Assembly (NCBI GenBank): GCA_963704505.1
Contig: OY969912.1
Span: 2,480,001 to 2,544,000, forward strand
Direction: 5' to 3'
Source: VRUE01 sp963704505
GTDB lineage: Bacteria > Actinomycetota > Thermoleophilia > Solirubrobacterales > 70-9
Length of the DNA: 64,000 nucleotides
Both the position numbers and the translations under genes were made by a program. The notes below the pieces were generated by a model. It worked only from the letters and a program-made list of their open reading frames with translations. It searched no databases and was not told the origin of the DNA. Below, piece by piece: positions 1 to 8,763 of this stretch (position 1 is its first letter; each line of letters opens with the position of its first letter).

Positions 1-2
1 CA

Positions 3-1676
3 GACCTGCTGCCGCTGGCGATCGCGATCCTGGTCGCCGGCATCCTCCGTCTCGGCCTCACCGTCGTCCGCCGCCTGGTTGCCGGCAAAGTCTCGCTGGC
101 GGTCGAATTCGACCTGCGCCAGAAGTTCTACGGCCACCTGCAGCGGCTCGAGCTCGGCTTCTTCGACGGCCAGCAGACCGGCCAGCTGATGTCGCGGGCG
201 ACCGTCGACCTCCAATCGATTCGCTTCTTCCTCGGCTACGGGCTGATCTTCATCACTCAGAACCTGTTGACGATCGTCCTGGTCACCGTCGTCATGGTCG
301 TGATCAACCCGCTGCTGGCGCTGATCGCGCTGGCGCCGGCGCCGCTGATCGTCTACACCGCCTCGCGCTACAACCGGGTCTCCCGCCCGGCGCTCCAGGA
401 GGTCCAGCAGCGGATCGCCGAGCTGACCGCGGAAGCCGAGGAGAACATCTCCGGGATCCGCATCGTCAAGGCCTTCGCCCGCGAGGAATACCAGCTGCAC
501 CGCTTCCAGAAAGCTGTGGGCCGGGTCTTCGACCAGAGCATCTACTCGACCCGCCTGCAGGCCTTCTTCTCGCCGCTGATCGGCCTCCTCCCCCAGCTCG
601 GCATCGCCCTGGTGCTGCTGATCGGCGGCCGGATGGTGATCGACGGCAACCTCAGCCTCGGCGACTTCACCGCCTTCTACACCTACCTCGTGATCCTCGC
701 GGGGCCGATGCGGATGCTCGGCGTCGCGATGGGGATGGCGCAGCGCGCGGTCGCCTCCGGCAACCGCCTCTTCGAGATCCTCGACCGCGAACCGCGGATC
801 GAGAGCCCACCCGAGGCGCCCGCGCTGCCCGTCGGCGGCGGCAGCGTGACGATGCACGGCGTTTCGCTCGCCTACGAGGACGTTCGCGCGGCGAAGGCGG
901 CGGCGGCCGGGGAACCGGCTCCGGAGCCGCTCGAGGCGGAGGCCTCCTACTCGCTCGAGGACATCGACCTCGAGGTCGCGGCCGGGCAGACCGTCGCCCT
1001 GGTCGGGCCCTCCGGCGCCGGCAAGACAAGCCTCGTCGCCCTCGTCGCCCGCCTCTATGACCCGAGCGCCGGCGAGGTCCTGGTCGACGGCGCCGACGTG
1101 CGCAGCGTCGACGTCCCCAGCCTGCGCAAGGAGATCGCCTTCGTCGCCGACGACAGCTTCCTCTTCACCGCCAGCGTCGCCGACAACATCGCCTACGCCG
1201 AACCCGGCGCCAGCCGCGAGCAGGTCGAAACGGCGGCGCGGCGCGCCCAGGCCGACGCCTTCATCCGCGACCTCCCCGACGGCTATGAGACCCGCGTCGG
1301 CGAGCGCGGCCTGACCCTCTCCGGCGGCCAGCGCCAACGGGTCGCGATCGCCCGGGCGCTGCTCGCCGACCCGCGGATCCTGATCCTCGACGACGCCACC
1401 TCCTCGGTCGACGCGACCACCGAGACGGCAATCAAGAGCGGCCTCCAGGAAGCGATGGAGGGGCGCACGACCTTCGTCATCGCCCACCGGCTCTCTACCG
1501 TCAGCCTCGCCGACGAGGTGATCGTCATGGACGCCGGCAGGATCGTCGACCGCGGCACCCACGAGGAGCTGATGGAAGGCTGCAGCTTCTACCGCGAGAT
1601 CGCCGAGCACGGCCTCACCGACTCGGTCTTCCTGCAGCGCGACCTCGAGCAGCGCGAGGAGATGGCGAAGCTGTGA
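3..1676 (+). CDS. ABC exporter half-transporter, degenerate-site subunit (5' truncated)
   Basis: This is half of an ABC exporter: a transmembrane domain followed by one nucleotide-binding domain, acting in the cytoplasmic membrane. The frame is open from base 3 with no start before the window edge, so the first membrane helices are missing; the ATG at 189 is internal. The NBD shows Walker A GPSGAGKTS, signature LSGGQRQ, Walker B ILILDD and the switch His in IAHRLS. The residue after the Walker B Asp, normally the catalytic Glu, is Asp (codon 1392-1394), as in the degenerate-site subunit of heterodimeric exporters such as TM287. An Ala/Glu-rich insert (about 876-945) follows the A-loop Tyr. 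The stop overlaps the next start (GTGA), so the two halves are coupled. The substrate cannot be told from sequence. Confidence 0.93.
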   Translation, partial: DLLPLAIAILVAGILRLGLTVVRRLVAGKVSLAVEFDLRQKFYGHLQRLELGFFDGQQTGQLMSRATVDLQSIRFFLGYGLIFITQNLLTIVLVTVVMVVINPLLALIALAPAPLIVYTASRYNRVSRPALQEVQQRIAELTAEAEENISGIRIVKAFAREEYQLHRFQKAVGRVFDQSIYSTRLQAFFSPLIGLLPQLGIALVLLIGGRMVIDGNLSLGDFTAFYTYLVILAGPMRMLGVAMGMAQRAVASGNRLFEILDREPRIESPPEAPALPVGGGSVTMHGVSLAYEDVRAAKAAAAGEPAPEPLEAEASYSLEDIDLEVAAGQTVALVGPSGAGKTSLVALVARLYDPSAGEVLVDGADVRSVDVPSLRKEIAFVADDSFLFTASVADNIAYAEPGASREQVETAARRAQADAFIRDLPDGYETRVGERGLTLSGGQRQRVAIARALLADPRILILDDATSSVDATTETAIKSGLQEAMEGRTTFVIAHRLSTVSLADEVIVMDAGRIVDRGTHEELMEGCSFYREIAEHGLTDSVFLQRDLEQREEMAKL

Positions 1677-3547
1677 GCGAGGAGCGCAACCGCTTCCAGG
1701 AGATCTACCTCCTCTTCACCTCGGTCTGGCGGCTGCTCCGCGGCCAGGACCAGCGCGCCCGCAAGGTGCGCTGGATGATCGGCCTGCTGCGCCCCTACCG
1801 GGGCAAGGTGGCGCTGATGTTCCTCGCGCTGCTGGTCGCGACCGGCGCCGGCCTCGCTCCCCCCTACCTCGCCGGCAAGGCGATCGACTCCGGCATCCAG
1901 ACCGGAGACGTCTCCGCCCTCGACCTGATCGTCGTCGCCTTCTTCATCGTCGCGATCCTCTACGCGATCGCCACCTACCTGCAGACCTACCTGGTCGGCT
2001 GGGTCGGGACCAGGGCGCTCCAGGACCTGCGCGAGCGCGTCTTCGTCCACCTGCAGGCGATGTCGATCGGCTTCTTCACCCGGCGCAGCCCGGGGGTGCT
2101 GATCAGCCGCATGACCAACGACATCGAGGCGCTCAACCAGCTGGTCACAGACGGCGTGGTGACGATGTTCTCGAGCGTCCTCACCCTGGTCGGCGTCGTC
2201 GTCATCCTGCTCGTCCTCGACGTCCAGCTGGCGCTGGTCACCTTCCTCACCTTCCCGCTGATCGCCGCCGCCAGCATCGTCTTCCGGATCGTCTCCCACG
2301 GCGCCTACCGCGAAACCCGCGAGCGGATCGCGGCGATCACCGGCTATCTACAGGAGAGCCTCAGCGGCGTGCGGGTCGTGCGCAGCTTCGGCCAGGAGCC
2401 CCAGCACGTCGCCGCGATGACCGAGTTGAACGAAGCCAACCGCGAGGCGAACATGCGGACCGTCTTCCTCAATGCCTCCTACTTCCCGGCGGTCGAATTG
2501 CTGGCCGCGGCCGGAACCGCGGTGATCCTCCTCTACGGCGGCAGCCAGGCGATCGACGGGACCATCCAGATCGGCGTGATCGTCGCCTTCGTCGGCTACC
2601 TGACCCTCTTCTTCGAACCGATCCAGCAGCTCTCCCAGCTCTACACGACCTACCAGCAGGGAATGGCGGCGCTCGACAAGATCTTCGACCTCCTCGACAC
2701 AGAGCCGGACATGATCGACGCGCCGGAGGCGATCGACCCCGGGCAGATCAGGGGCCAGATCGACATGGACGGTGTCTGGTTCGGTTACGGCCAGCCCGGC
2801 CAGGACGCGGCCTCGTCCGAGGACAGCAGCGGCCGCTCGACCGGTCAGACCTCGGATGAATCCTGGGCCCTGGAGGACGTCGACCTGCACGTCCCGCCCG
2901 GTCAGACCCTGGCGCTGGTCGGCGCGACCGGGGCCGGCAAGTCGACCTTCGCCAAGCTCGTCGCCCGCTTCTATGACCCGCAGCGGGGAACGGTCTCGGT
3001 CGACGGCCACGACCTGCGCACGGTCAAGCAGCGGGCTCTGCGCGGCCAGCTCGGGATCGTGCCCCAGGAGGGCTTCCTCTTCTCCGGCAGCGTCCGCGAA
3101 AACATCGCCTTCGGCCGTCCCGAGGCCTCACTCGAGGAGATCGAATCGGCGGCGGCGACGGTCGGCGCGACCGACTTCATCGCCGCCCTGCCGGAAGGGA
3201 TCGAAACCGAAGTCGGCGAGCGCGGCGTCCAGCTCTCGGCCGGCCAGCGCCAGCTCGTCGCCTTCGCCCGCGCCCTGCTCGCCGAGCCGCGCATCCTGAT
3301 CCTCGACGAGGCCACTTCCAACGTCGACGTCCGCACCGAGAAGACGATCGAGAAAGGCCTCGAACGCCTGCTCACCGGCCGCACCGCGATAGTCATCGCC
3401 CACCGCCTCTCGACCATCCGCCGCGCCGGCAAGATCGTCGTCATGGAAGGCGGCCGCATCGCCGAGCAGGGCACCCACGACGAGCTGATCGAAGCCGGTG
3501 GCCCCTACTCGCGGCTCTACGGAGCCTGGTCGGAGAACGCCGCGTAG
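1673..3547 (+). CDS. ABC exporter half-transporter, catalytic-site subunit
   Basis: This 624-aa protein is the partner of the upstream half-transporter. It has a six-helix membrane domain (about residues 35-340) and an NBD with Walker A GATGAGKST (from residue 417), signature LSAGQRQ (about 521) and Walker B ILILDE with the catalytic Glu at 546. The signature deviates from LSGGQ while its own Glu is intact. Pairing this Walker A/B with the partner's LSGGQ gives one complete site, and the other pairing gives one degenerate site. A Ser/Asp/Gly-rich insert (about 2789-2860) follows the A-loop Tyr, matching the position of the insert in the partner. It starts at GTG inside the upstream stop. It is probably a drug or lipid exporter, but the substrate is unknown. 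Confidence 0.93.
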   Translation: MSEERNRFQEIYLLFTSVWRLLRGQDQRARKVRWMIGLLRPYRGKVALMFLALLVATGAGLAPPYLAGKAIDSGIQTGDVSALDLIVVAFFIVAILYAIATYLQTYLVGWVGTRALQDLRERVFVHLQAMSIGFFTRRSPGVLISRMTNDIEALNQLVTDGVVTMFSSVLTLVGVVVILLVLDVQLALVTFLTFPLIAAASIVFRIVSHGAYRETRERIAAITGYLQESLSGVRVVRSFGQEPQHVAAMTELNEANREANMRTVFLNASYFPAVELLAAAGTAVILLYGGSQAIDGTIQIGVIVAFVGYLTLFFEPIQQLSQLYTTYQQGMAALDKIFDLLDTEPDMIDAPEAIDPGQIRGQIDMDGVWFGYGQPGQDAASSEDSSGRSTGQTSDESWALEDVDLHVPPGQTLALVGATGAGKSTFAKLVARFYDPQRGTVSVDGHDLRTVKQRALRGQLGIVPQEGFLFSGSVRENIAFGRPEASLEEIESAAATVGATDFIAALPEGIETEVGERGVQLSAGQRQLVAFARALLAEPRILILDEATSNVDVRTEKTIEKGLERLLTGRTAIVIAHRLSTIRRAGKIVVMEGGRIAEQGTHDELIEAGGPYSRLYGAWSENAA

Positions 3548-3584
3548 GCGCCGCTAGCTGCCGAGTGCGACGGAAAAGCTGCGC

Positions 3585-4163
3585 TCAGGTGCGCAGGCCG
3601 TCGAGGGCCAAGCCGAGGATGCGGTCGATCTGCTCGGCGTCGGTGCTGCGGATCGCGGCGATGCCGGCGACCATTTTGGTGACGTCTGAGATGTCGACGT
3701 CGGACCGGACCTCGCCGGCCTCCTGAGCGCGCTTCAGCAGGTCCTCGCCGGCTCCGTAGATCGCGTTGGCGCAGGAGGCGAAGACGGGCGAATCGCGGTC
3801 GACGTAGGCAAAGAGCTCCTCGGCCAGCGCCCGCTTGGCGGCGGCGAAGCCGACGAACTCGTGCAGCCAGCCGGTCAGGGCCTCGAGCGGCGGCTGGTCG
3901 ACGTACTTGTCGGCGGAGTCGCAGATCGCCCGCACTTCGTCGAGGTAGACGGCTTCGAGCAGGTCCTGGCGGGTCGGGAAGTGACGGTACAGCGTGCCGA
4001 TGCCCACCTCAGCGCGACCGGCGACGTCCTCGAGCGTGGCGCCGGTGCCCTCCGCGGCGAACTCCTCGCGGGCGGCGGCGATCAGCTTCTCGTAGTTGCG
4101 GCGGGCGTCGGCGCGCATCGGCCGCGGGGCCAGTGTGGCGACGTCAGCGGGGTTCACGTTCAC
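3585..4163 (-). CDS. TetR-family transcriptional repressor
   Basis: This 192-aa TetR-type regulator has an N-terminal helix-turn-helix at about residues 40-70 (GATLEDVAGRAEVGIGTLYRHF) and an all-helical ligand/dimer domain after it. The C-terminal part resembles the SbtR-like group. It is transcribed divergently from the MFS pump at 4293, and the shared intergenic region carries three copies of one palindrome, so it most likely represses the pump and perhaps itself until a toxic ligand binds. The GTG at 4163 has a GGAAG stretch a few bases upstream. A second in-frame start, MRADARR at residue 17, would also give a normal TetR N-terminus. The ligand is unknown. Confidence 0.9.
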   Translation of the reverse strand: MNVNPADVATLAPRPMRADARRNYEKLIAAAREEFAAEGTGATLEDVAGRAEVGIGTLYRHFPTRQDLLEAVYLDEVRAICDSADKYVDQPPLEALTGWLHEFVGFAAAKRALAEELFAYVDRDSPVFASCANAIYGAGEDLLKRAQEAGEVRSDVDISDVTKMVAGIAAIRSTDAEQIDRILGLALDGLRT

Positions 4164-4179
4164 GAATTCTTCCGATCAC

Positions 4180-4209
4180 TTGACAAAGCGGAGGGAACCT
4201 CCGTATAGT
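4180..4209 (+). promoter_or_regulatory. Promoter of the MFS efflux gene
   Basis: A perfect -35 hexamer TTGACA (4180-4185) and a -10 TATAGT (4204-4209) are separated by 18 bases, giving an expected transcription start near 4216 and a leader of about 77 nt. The first operator palindrome fills the spacer, so bound repressor would block RNA polymerase. Confidence 0.75.
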
Positions 4210-4257
4210 GCTCTTCAGAAGCGGAGGCGGCCTCCATATTTCCGGAGGACTCCTCCA
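4189..4257. promoter_or_regulatory. Three tandem operator palindromes (TetR sites)
   Basis: There are three copies of CGGAGG-N3-CCTCC(G/A): 4189-4203 (spacer GAA, fully symmetric), 4222-4236 (spacer CGG) and 4243-4257 (spacer ACT). Their centres are 33 and 21 bp apart, close to three and two helical turns, so all lie on the same DNA face. Site 1 sits between the -35 and -10 of the MFS promoter, and sites 2 and 3 lie just past the transcription start. The divergent TetR protein is the obvious ligand. Confidence 0.8.
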
Positions 4258-4292
4258 GTTTAACACCAAATTTCGCATTAGAAAAGGATTTG

Positions 4293-5753
4293 ATGACTTT
4301 CACCTCAATCAGAAGCGCACTGGCAAGGCGCCCCGCCCCAGACGCGGCGGAGGGCCACAACCCCGCGTTCACCCTGGCGATCATCCTCGGCTGCTACCTG
4401 ATGATCATCCTCGACATCTCGGTGGTCATCACCGCCCTGCCGAGCATCCATGAGGACCTCGGCCTCTCGACCGCGAACCTGTCCTGGGTCCAGAACGCCT
4501 ACACCCTGACCTTCGGCGGCCTGCTGCTGCTCGGCGCCCGCGCCGGGGACATCCTCGGCCGGCGCCGCGTCTTCATCGCCGGCATCGCCCTCTTCACCTT
4601 CGCCTCGATGCTCGGCGGCATCGCCCAGTCCCCCGCCTGGCTGCTCGGCGCTCGCGCGCTGCAGGGAGTCGGCGCCGCGATCGCCGCCCCCTCGACCCTG
4701 GCCCTGCTCACCGTCAGCTTCGCCGAGGGCCCCGCCCGCACCCGCGCGGTCGCCTGGTACAGCGCGGTCGCCGGAGCCGGCGGCAGCGTCGGCCTCCTGC
4801 TCGGCGGCGCCCTGACCTCATGGGTCTCCTGGCGTGCCGGCCTCTTCATCAACGTCCCGCTGGGCGCGGCGCTGATCTGGCTCGCACCCCGCTACCTCCC
4901 GGAAACGGAGAGGAAGCACGGGCACTTCGACCTCACCGGTGCCTTCACCTCGACGATCGGCATGTCGGCGCTCGTCTACGGCCTGATTCGCGCCGCCGAG
5001 AACGGCTGGGCGGATCCGGGGACGATCGCCTCGTTCGCCGCCGCCGTCATCCTGCTGGCCTACTTCGTCTTCAACGAGCGAAGGGCCGAGCAGCCGATCA
5101 CACCGCTGCGACTCTTCTCAAGCCGTCAGCGGGTCGGCGCCTACGTCGCCCGGATCCTGGTGGTCGGGGCGATGTTCTCGACCTTCTTCTTCCTCACCCA
5201 GTACCTGCAGGTGGTCCAGGGCTACGGCGCCCTGGAGGCCGGATGCGCCTTCCTGCCGATGACCCTCTCGGTCTTCGCGATGGTGAGGGTCGTGCCGAGG
5301 ATCGCGCCGCGCTTCGGCGAGGTGCGGGTGCTCGCCGGCGGGCTCTTCACGGCCCTGGTCGGGATGCTCTGGCTCAGCCAGATCACCCCCGGCGCCGACT
5401 ACCTGACCCAGATGGCGTTCCCGATGGTCCTGCTCGGTGCCGGCATGGGCTCGGCGCTGACGCCGCTGACCACCGCCGGGATGCACGGCGTCGCCGACTC
5501 CGACGCCGGCGCCGCCTCGGGCCTGATCAACGTCGCCCATCAGCTCGGCGGCACGCTCGGAGTCGGGGCGCTGATCACGGTCTTCGCCGCCGCCAGCAGC
5601 GGCGCCGGAGCCTCCGCCCTCGCAGAAGGGGTTCCCACAGTCCTGACCGGCGCGGCGATCCTGATCGCCCTCGCGCTAACCACCGTCTTGACCGTCATGC
5701 GTCCTCGCCTGTTCCCGGTGAAGGACGCCCAGCCTGAGGAGGTACCCGCATGA
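4293..5753 (+). CDS. MFS multidrug efflux transporter (DHA2 / EmrB-QacA type)
   Basis: This proton-coupled drug exporter of the 14-helix DHA2 family is 486 aa long. The N-terminal half carries the conserved DISVVITALPSI segment of helix 1 and LLLGARAGDILGRRRVF in the loop after helix 2, with LQGVGAAIAAPSTLALL in helix 4. I start it at ATG 4293, which has AAAAGGA just upstream; a TTG lies immediately before it. The start region is noticeably AT-richer than its surroundings. The gene is controlled by the divergent TetR through three operators. The substrate is unknown, but the arrangement is typical of inducible drug or solvent resistance pumps. Confidence 0.93.
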   Translation: MTFTSIRSALARRPAPDAAEGHNPAFTLAIILGCYLMIILDISVVITALPSIHEDLGLSTANLSWVQNAYTLTFGGLLLLGARAGDILGRRRVFIAGIALFTFASMLGGIAQSPAWLLGARALQGVGAAIAAPSTLALLTVSFAEGPARTRAVAWYSAVAGAGGSVGLLLGGALTSWVSWRAGLFINVPLGAALIWLAPRYLPETERKHGHFDLTGAFTSTIGMSALVYGLIRAAENGWADPGTIASFAAAVILLAYFVFNERRAEQPITPLRLFSSRQRVGAYVARILVVGAMFSTFFFLTQYLQVVQGYGALEAGCAFLPMTLSVFAMVRVVPRIAPRFGEVRVLAGGLFTALVGMLWLSQITPGADYLTQMAFPMVLLGAGMGSALTPLTTAGMHGVADSDAGAASGLINVAHQLGGTLGVGALITVFAAASSGAGASALAEGVPTVLTGAAILIALALTTVLTVMRPRLFPVKDAQPEEVPA

Positions 5754-5932
5754 GGACCCGAATCGCAACACCGAAGCCAACCCGCACGACGACACGACGC
5801 CGGGGCGAGGTCCGTCCCGGGGTCGGCCAGGGCGGGACCCAGCGGCAACGCCCGGCCGCCCCGCTCGAGAGCACCTTCCGCCGGGTCGCGGTCTTCCTCC
5901 CGCCCGAGGCGGGAGAAGTCCGCGACGCCTAG
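5750..5932 (+). CDS. Possible small Arg/Pro-rich ORF after the MFS gene
   Basis: This 60-codon frame starts with an ATG that overlaps the MFS stop (ATGA) and is preceded by GAGGAGG inside the MFS gene, so coupled translation is possible. The product is Arg/Thr/Pro-rich, has no motif I recognise, and its end overlaps the convergent secreted-protein gene by four bases. It may be a chance frame in GC-rich DNA. Confidence 0.25.
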   Translation: MRTRIATPKPTRTTTRRRGEVRPGVGQGGTQRQRPAAPLESTFRRVAVFLPPEAGEVRDA

Positions 5933-8763
5933 GGGCAGTCCGCCTTCACCTTCGGGCTGGTGTCGAAGACCGCCCCGCTCTGCGCGTCGAGCTTCACGCT
6001 TGCCCGTGGATGGGCGCAGAGCCCCGAGCTCAGTTCGATCAGGCCCTTCTTGCCGCCGAAGAGCTCGAGCGTGAACTTGGTGACCGGTGCGTCGGGGACC
6101 GCTTCGAATGAGTTGCGAAGCGCTCCCTTGACCGCGTCGGTTTTCCCGGCCAGCTCGATCTCGATCGGCTGGCTGTCGGGTCCTCTGAGGTCTGCGACCA
6201 GGTCGGGGAGCTTGTGGGCGGGGTTGGCGCGTAGGTAGACGCTGCCCTTGAGGGTGTAGTCGAGGATCGGGGTGGTGGCGGAGACCTTGCCGACCCGGGA
6301 TGCCTCCGGGCAGGTGTGGGTGGCGAATGCCGGACGTGTGCAGGGGGTGCCGATGTGGGCGTTGTCGATGAAGGCCGCCCTCGGGAGCCTGACCTGGGCC
6401 CTGGCGATGTTGGCTTCACCTGGCTTTGCGGTGAGCACCGCCTTGAGCGAGGGGTGGGCGCGGCGGTGGGTCGGGCCCTTCAGGGAGAGCGCCAGCTTGG
6501 GGGCGAAGTCGAGCGCCTTGCAGGCACCGACCTGGAAGCGGTTGGAGACCGCTTTCGATGCCGAGGTGCCAAACAAGGTGCCTTCGAGGCTCATCGGGTC
6601 GCATGAGGTCGGGTTCAAGGTGAATTCGGGGCGGTCGGTGTCGACCGAAACGCTGCGCACCTTGAGCGGGATGCCCTGCAGGATCGAGGGGATCGGATCA
6701 GAGCTGACCTTGATCTGGGTGGTGACCGGGTCGATCCGGGCAGCTGCTCTGACCACGACGGTGCCGAGGTCGAAGGGGCCGGCAAGCGCGGGGGTGATCA
6801 CGGCCAGGGAGAGCGGGGCGGATTTGTAGGGGGCGGCTAGGTAGGCGGTGCCGGTGACGTGGAAGGGGGTGGTGCCCGCTCCGGCGGCGACGTCGACTGT
6901 GCCGACCTTGGACGCCGCAGGACATGAGGGCGCCGCGAGCTCCTCCGCCCCGCTCTTGCCCGCCGCAGCGCTCAGCGCCGCCTCGGGGCAGGCCGGGATC
7001 CCGGCGAGCTTGCCGGTCAGGCCCTTGGGCAGGGTGAGGCTCAGGCCCGCCAGAGACTGGGAGCCGTCGGGACGCGAGGCGTTGACGATCAGGGGTGAGT
7101 AGGCGCCGGCGATCGGGGTCACCGTCCCTGCTTGGAAGGTGGGGTCGAACTGGCCGGGGGTCGGGCAGGGGGTGCCGTCGGGGCCGGAGGTGATCTCGAA
7201 GGTCGATGTCTTGGTGACCGTCTCCGCCGGGGTGGGGTTGTCGGGGTCGACTGCTGACCATGGCGTCATCGAGCTGGCGATGGCGTAGGTGCCGCAGGCC
7301 GACGGGGTGATCAGCGGTGCCCGCGAGCCCTGCTTGAGGTGGAGCTGCAGGGAGCTGAAGGGGATCTGAGGGTTGTCATCGAAGGTGGCGACGAGCCGGC
7401 CGGTCGCAGGGTCGGGCTCGACTAGGCCCGGGAACTTCAGGACGACGCCGGTGTCGGGATCGTCAACGGCGAGATAGAGGCTGAGCAGGGAGCCGAAGGG
7501 GTTCTCGTCTCCCGCGGTCGCCGGGTCGTCCTGGGCGCCGAGATAGACCGAGCCTTCCAGCGGCTGTTCGAGTAGGGGCGTTCGCAGCTCGACCGTGCCG
7601 ATCTTCGAGGAATCGGGGCACTGCGCGGCGTCGGGAGTGAAATGCGGATCGTCGCCGGGTTCGGTGAGGCCGATCTGCGCGGCCGAACATCCGCCAAGGC
7701 CGTCGGCCGACGCCGGGTTGACGGACATGCCTGCCGGAAGGGTGACGGTGACGCGCTTCAACGCAGCTTGCGAGAGCGCTTCGGGGCTGGTCAGCCCGTC
7801 GGTAGGCATGCTGAGATCGACATCGAGGCCGCTCGGACTATCGGCGGCCGCCGTGGTCGGCTGCAGCCCGATTTCGGGTTCGAAAGGCACATCGGCGCAA
7901 CCATGGACGGCGGTCGGGTTGCCGTTGGTGTCCTGGTTGAAGCCGGCGGAGATGAAGCTCCCCGGTTCCTGCCAGGAGGAGAAATGAAAGGTGGTCGGCA
8001 GAGCCCCGGCGGAGCAATTGGACGGCGCGGTGACGAAGGCCCTCTCCCCCGCGTCGGTCGAACACCCGAAGGCTTCGAGGTCGTCGTGGTTGTGCCCCGG
8101 GCAGAAGCGCTGGGGGTCGTGGCTCGGGTCCGCCGGCACACCCCAAACGTTGATCGCGGTCCCGACCGTGGCAAGGATCTGCGGGACTTCATGGGTGACG
8201 ACGGTGAAGCCGTAATCGCCACCGGTGCGGACGCTGGGGACGAGGTAGACGGGAACGCTTTCGATGACGAAGCCGAGGGTCGCCGGCGTCCCGGGCAGCG
8301 GTTGCATGTTGTAGAGGGGGGTCAATCCCTGGCTGAAGCTCGTGTCGGGCAGGAATCCGGTGAGGAGAATCTCGACGGTCCCGATCTGGGAGCTCGCAGG
8401 ACAGTCGATCTTGCCGGTCGCCTGACCGCCGGAGCGAACCGTGAGCTGCGCGCTGCTGCAGCGGGTCGGGGTCACATTCGGGTTGGCGACGAACCCTGGC
8501 GGTAGGTCCGCGCGGACCTCCTGGACCTGGCCGTCGGGTTTGAAGAACCCTGAGGAGCCGAGCTGAAAGCCGGTGAGGACCGAGTACGGATGGGATGCGG
8601 CCTGGCCGGCGGTGGTCCCATCGCTATTGAACGATCCCCCCTTCACGTTGACGACATGGAAAGCCGCGTCGGCGGGCTCGGCGTTGAGGGCGAGGAGCGC
8701 GAGAAGCGACGCCGCCGCGAGGAGGGCGGCACGAGCGAGGTTTTTGGGATTGGCAGCGCTCAC
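5929..8763 (-). CDS. Large secreted beta-rich repeat protein
   Basis: This 944-aa exported protein has a clear signal peptide (residues 1-33, ending ...AEPADA-A) and no further membrane helix. I do not recognise a catalytic domain. A motif of the form C..SS(K/Q)IGTV followed by a strand and G(S/T)(V/A)YL recurs at least four times (IGTVEI, IGTVELRTPL...GSVYLGA, VGTVDVAAG...GTAYLAA, VGKVSATTP...GSVYLRA). Each copy has a paired Cys, suggesting repeated disulfide-bonded beta modules. I associate such proteins with Solirubrobacterales. The GTG start overlaps the stop of the next upstream gene (GTGA), so the two secreted proteins are made together. It is likely a surface or matrix component. Confidence 0.85.
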   Translation of the reverse strand: MSAANPKNLARAALLAAASLLALLALNAEPADAAFHVVNVKGGSFNSDGTTAGQAASHPYSVLTGFQLGSSGFFKPDGQVQEVRADLPPGFVANPNVTPTRCSSAQLTVRSGGQATGKIDCPASSQIGTVEILLTGFLPDTSFSQGLTPLYNMQPLPGTPATLGFVIESVPVYLVPSVRTGGDYGFTVVTHEVPQILATVGTAINVWGVPADPSHDPQRFCPGHNHDDLEAFGCSTDAGERAFVTAPSNCSAGALPTTFHFSSWQEPGSFISAGFNQDTNGNPTAVHGCADVPFEPEIGLQPTTAAADSPSGLDVDLSMPTDGLTSPEALSQAALKRVTVTLPAGMSVNPASADGLGGCSAAQIGLTEPGDDPHFTPDAAQCPDSSKIGTVELRTPLLEQPLEGSVYLGAQDDPATAGDENPFGSLLSLYLAVDDPDTGVVLKFPGLVEPDPATGRLVATFDDNPQIPFSSLQLHLKQGSRAPLITPSACGTYAIASSMTPWSAVDPDNPTPAETVTKTSTFEITSGPDGTPCPTPGQFDPTFQAGTVTPIAGAYSPLIVNASRPDGSQSLAGLSLTLPKGLTGKLAGIPACPEAALSAAAGKSGAEELAAPSCPAASKVGTVDVAAGAGTTPFHVTGTAYLAAPYKSAPLSLAVITPALAGPFDLGTVVVRAAARIDPVTTQIKVSSDPIPSILQGIPLKVRSVSVDTDRPEFTLNPTSCDPMSLEGTLFGTSASKAVSNRFQVGACKALDFAPKLALSLKGPTHRRAHPSLKAVLTAKPGEANIARAQVRLPRAAFIDNAHIGTPCTRPAFATHTCPEASRVGKVSATTPILDYTLKGSVYLRANPAHKLPDLVADLRGPDSQPIEIELAGKTDAVKGALRNSFEAVPDAPVTKFTLELFGGKKGLIELSSGLCAHPRASVKLDAQSGAVFDTSPKVKADCP

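Noticed and set aside
3585..5932. Mobile element carrying the efflux pump
   Set aside because: There are no transposase or integrase genes and no flanking direct repeats. The AT-rich patch near 4260 alone is too short to support transfer.
5929..8763. Pseudogene of a larger repeat protein
   Set aside because: The frame is complete, with a clear signal peptide and regular repeats, so there is no sign of decay.
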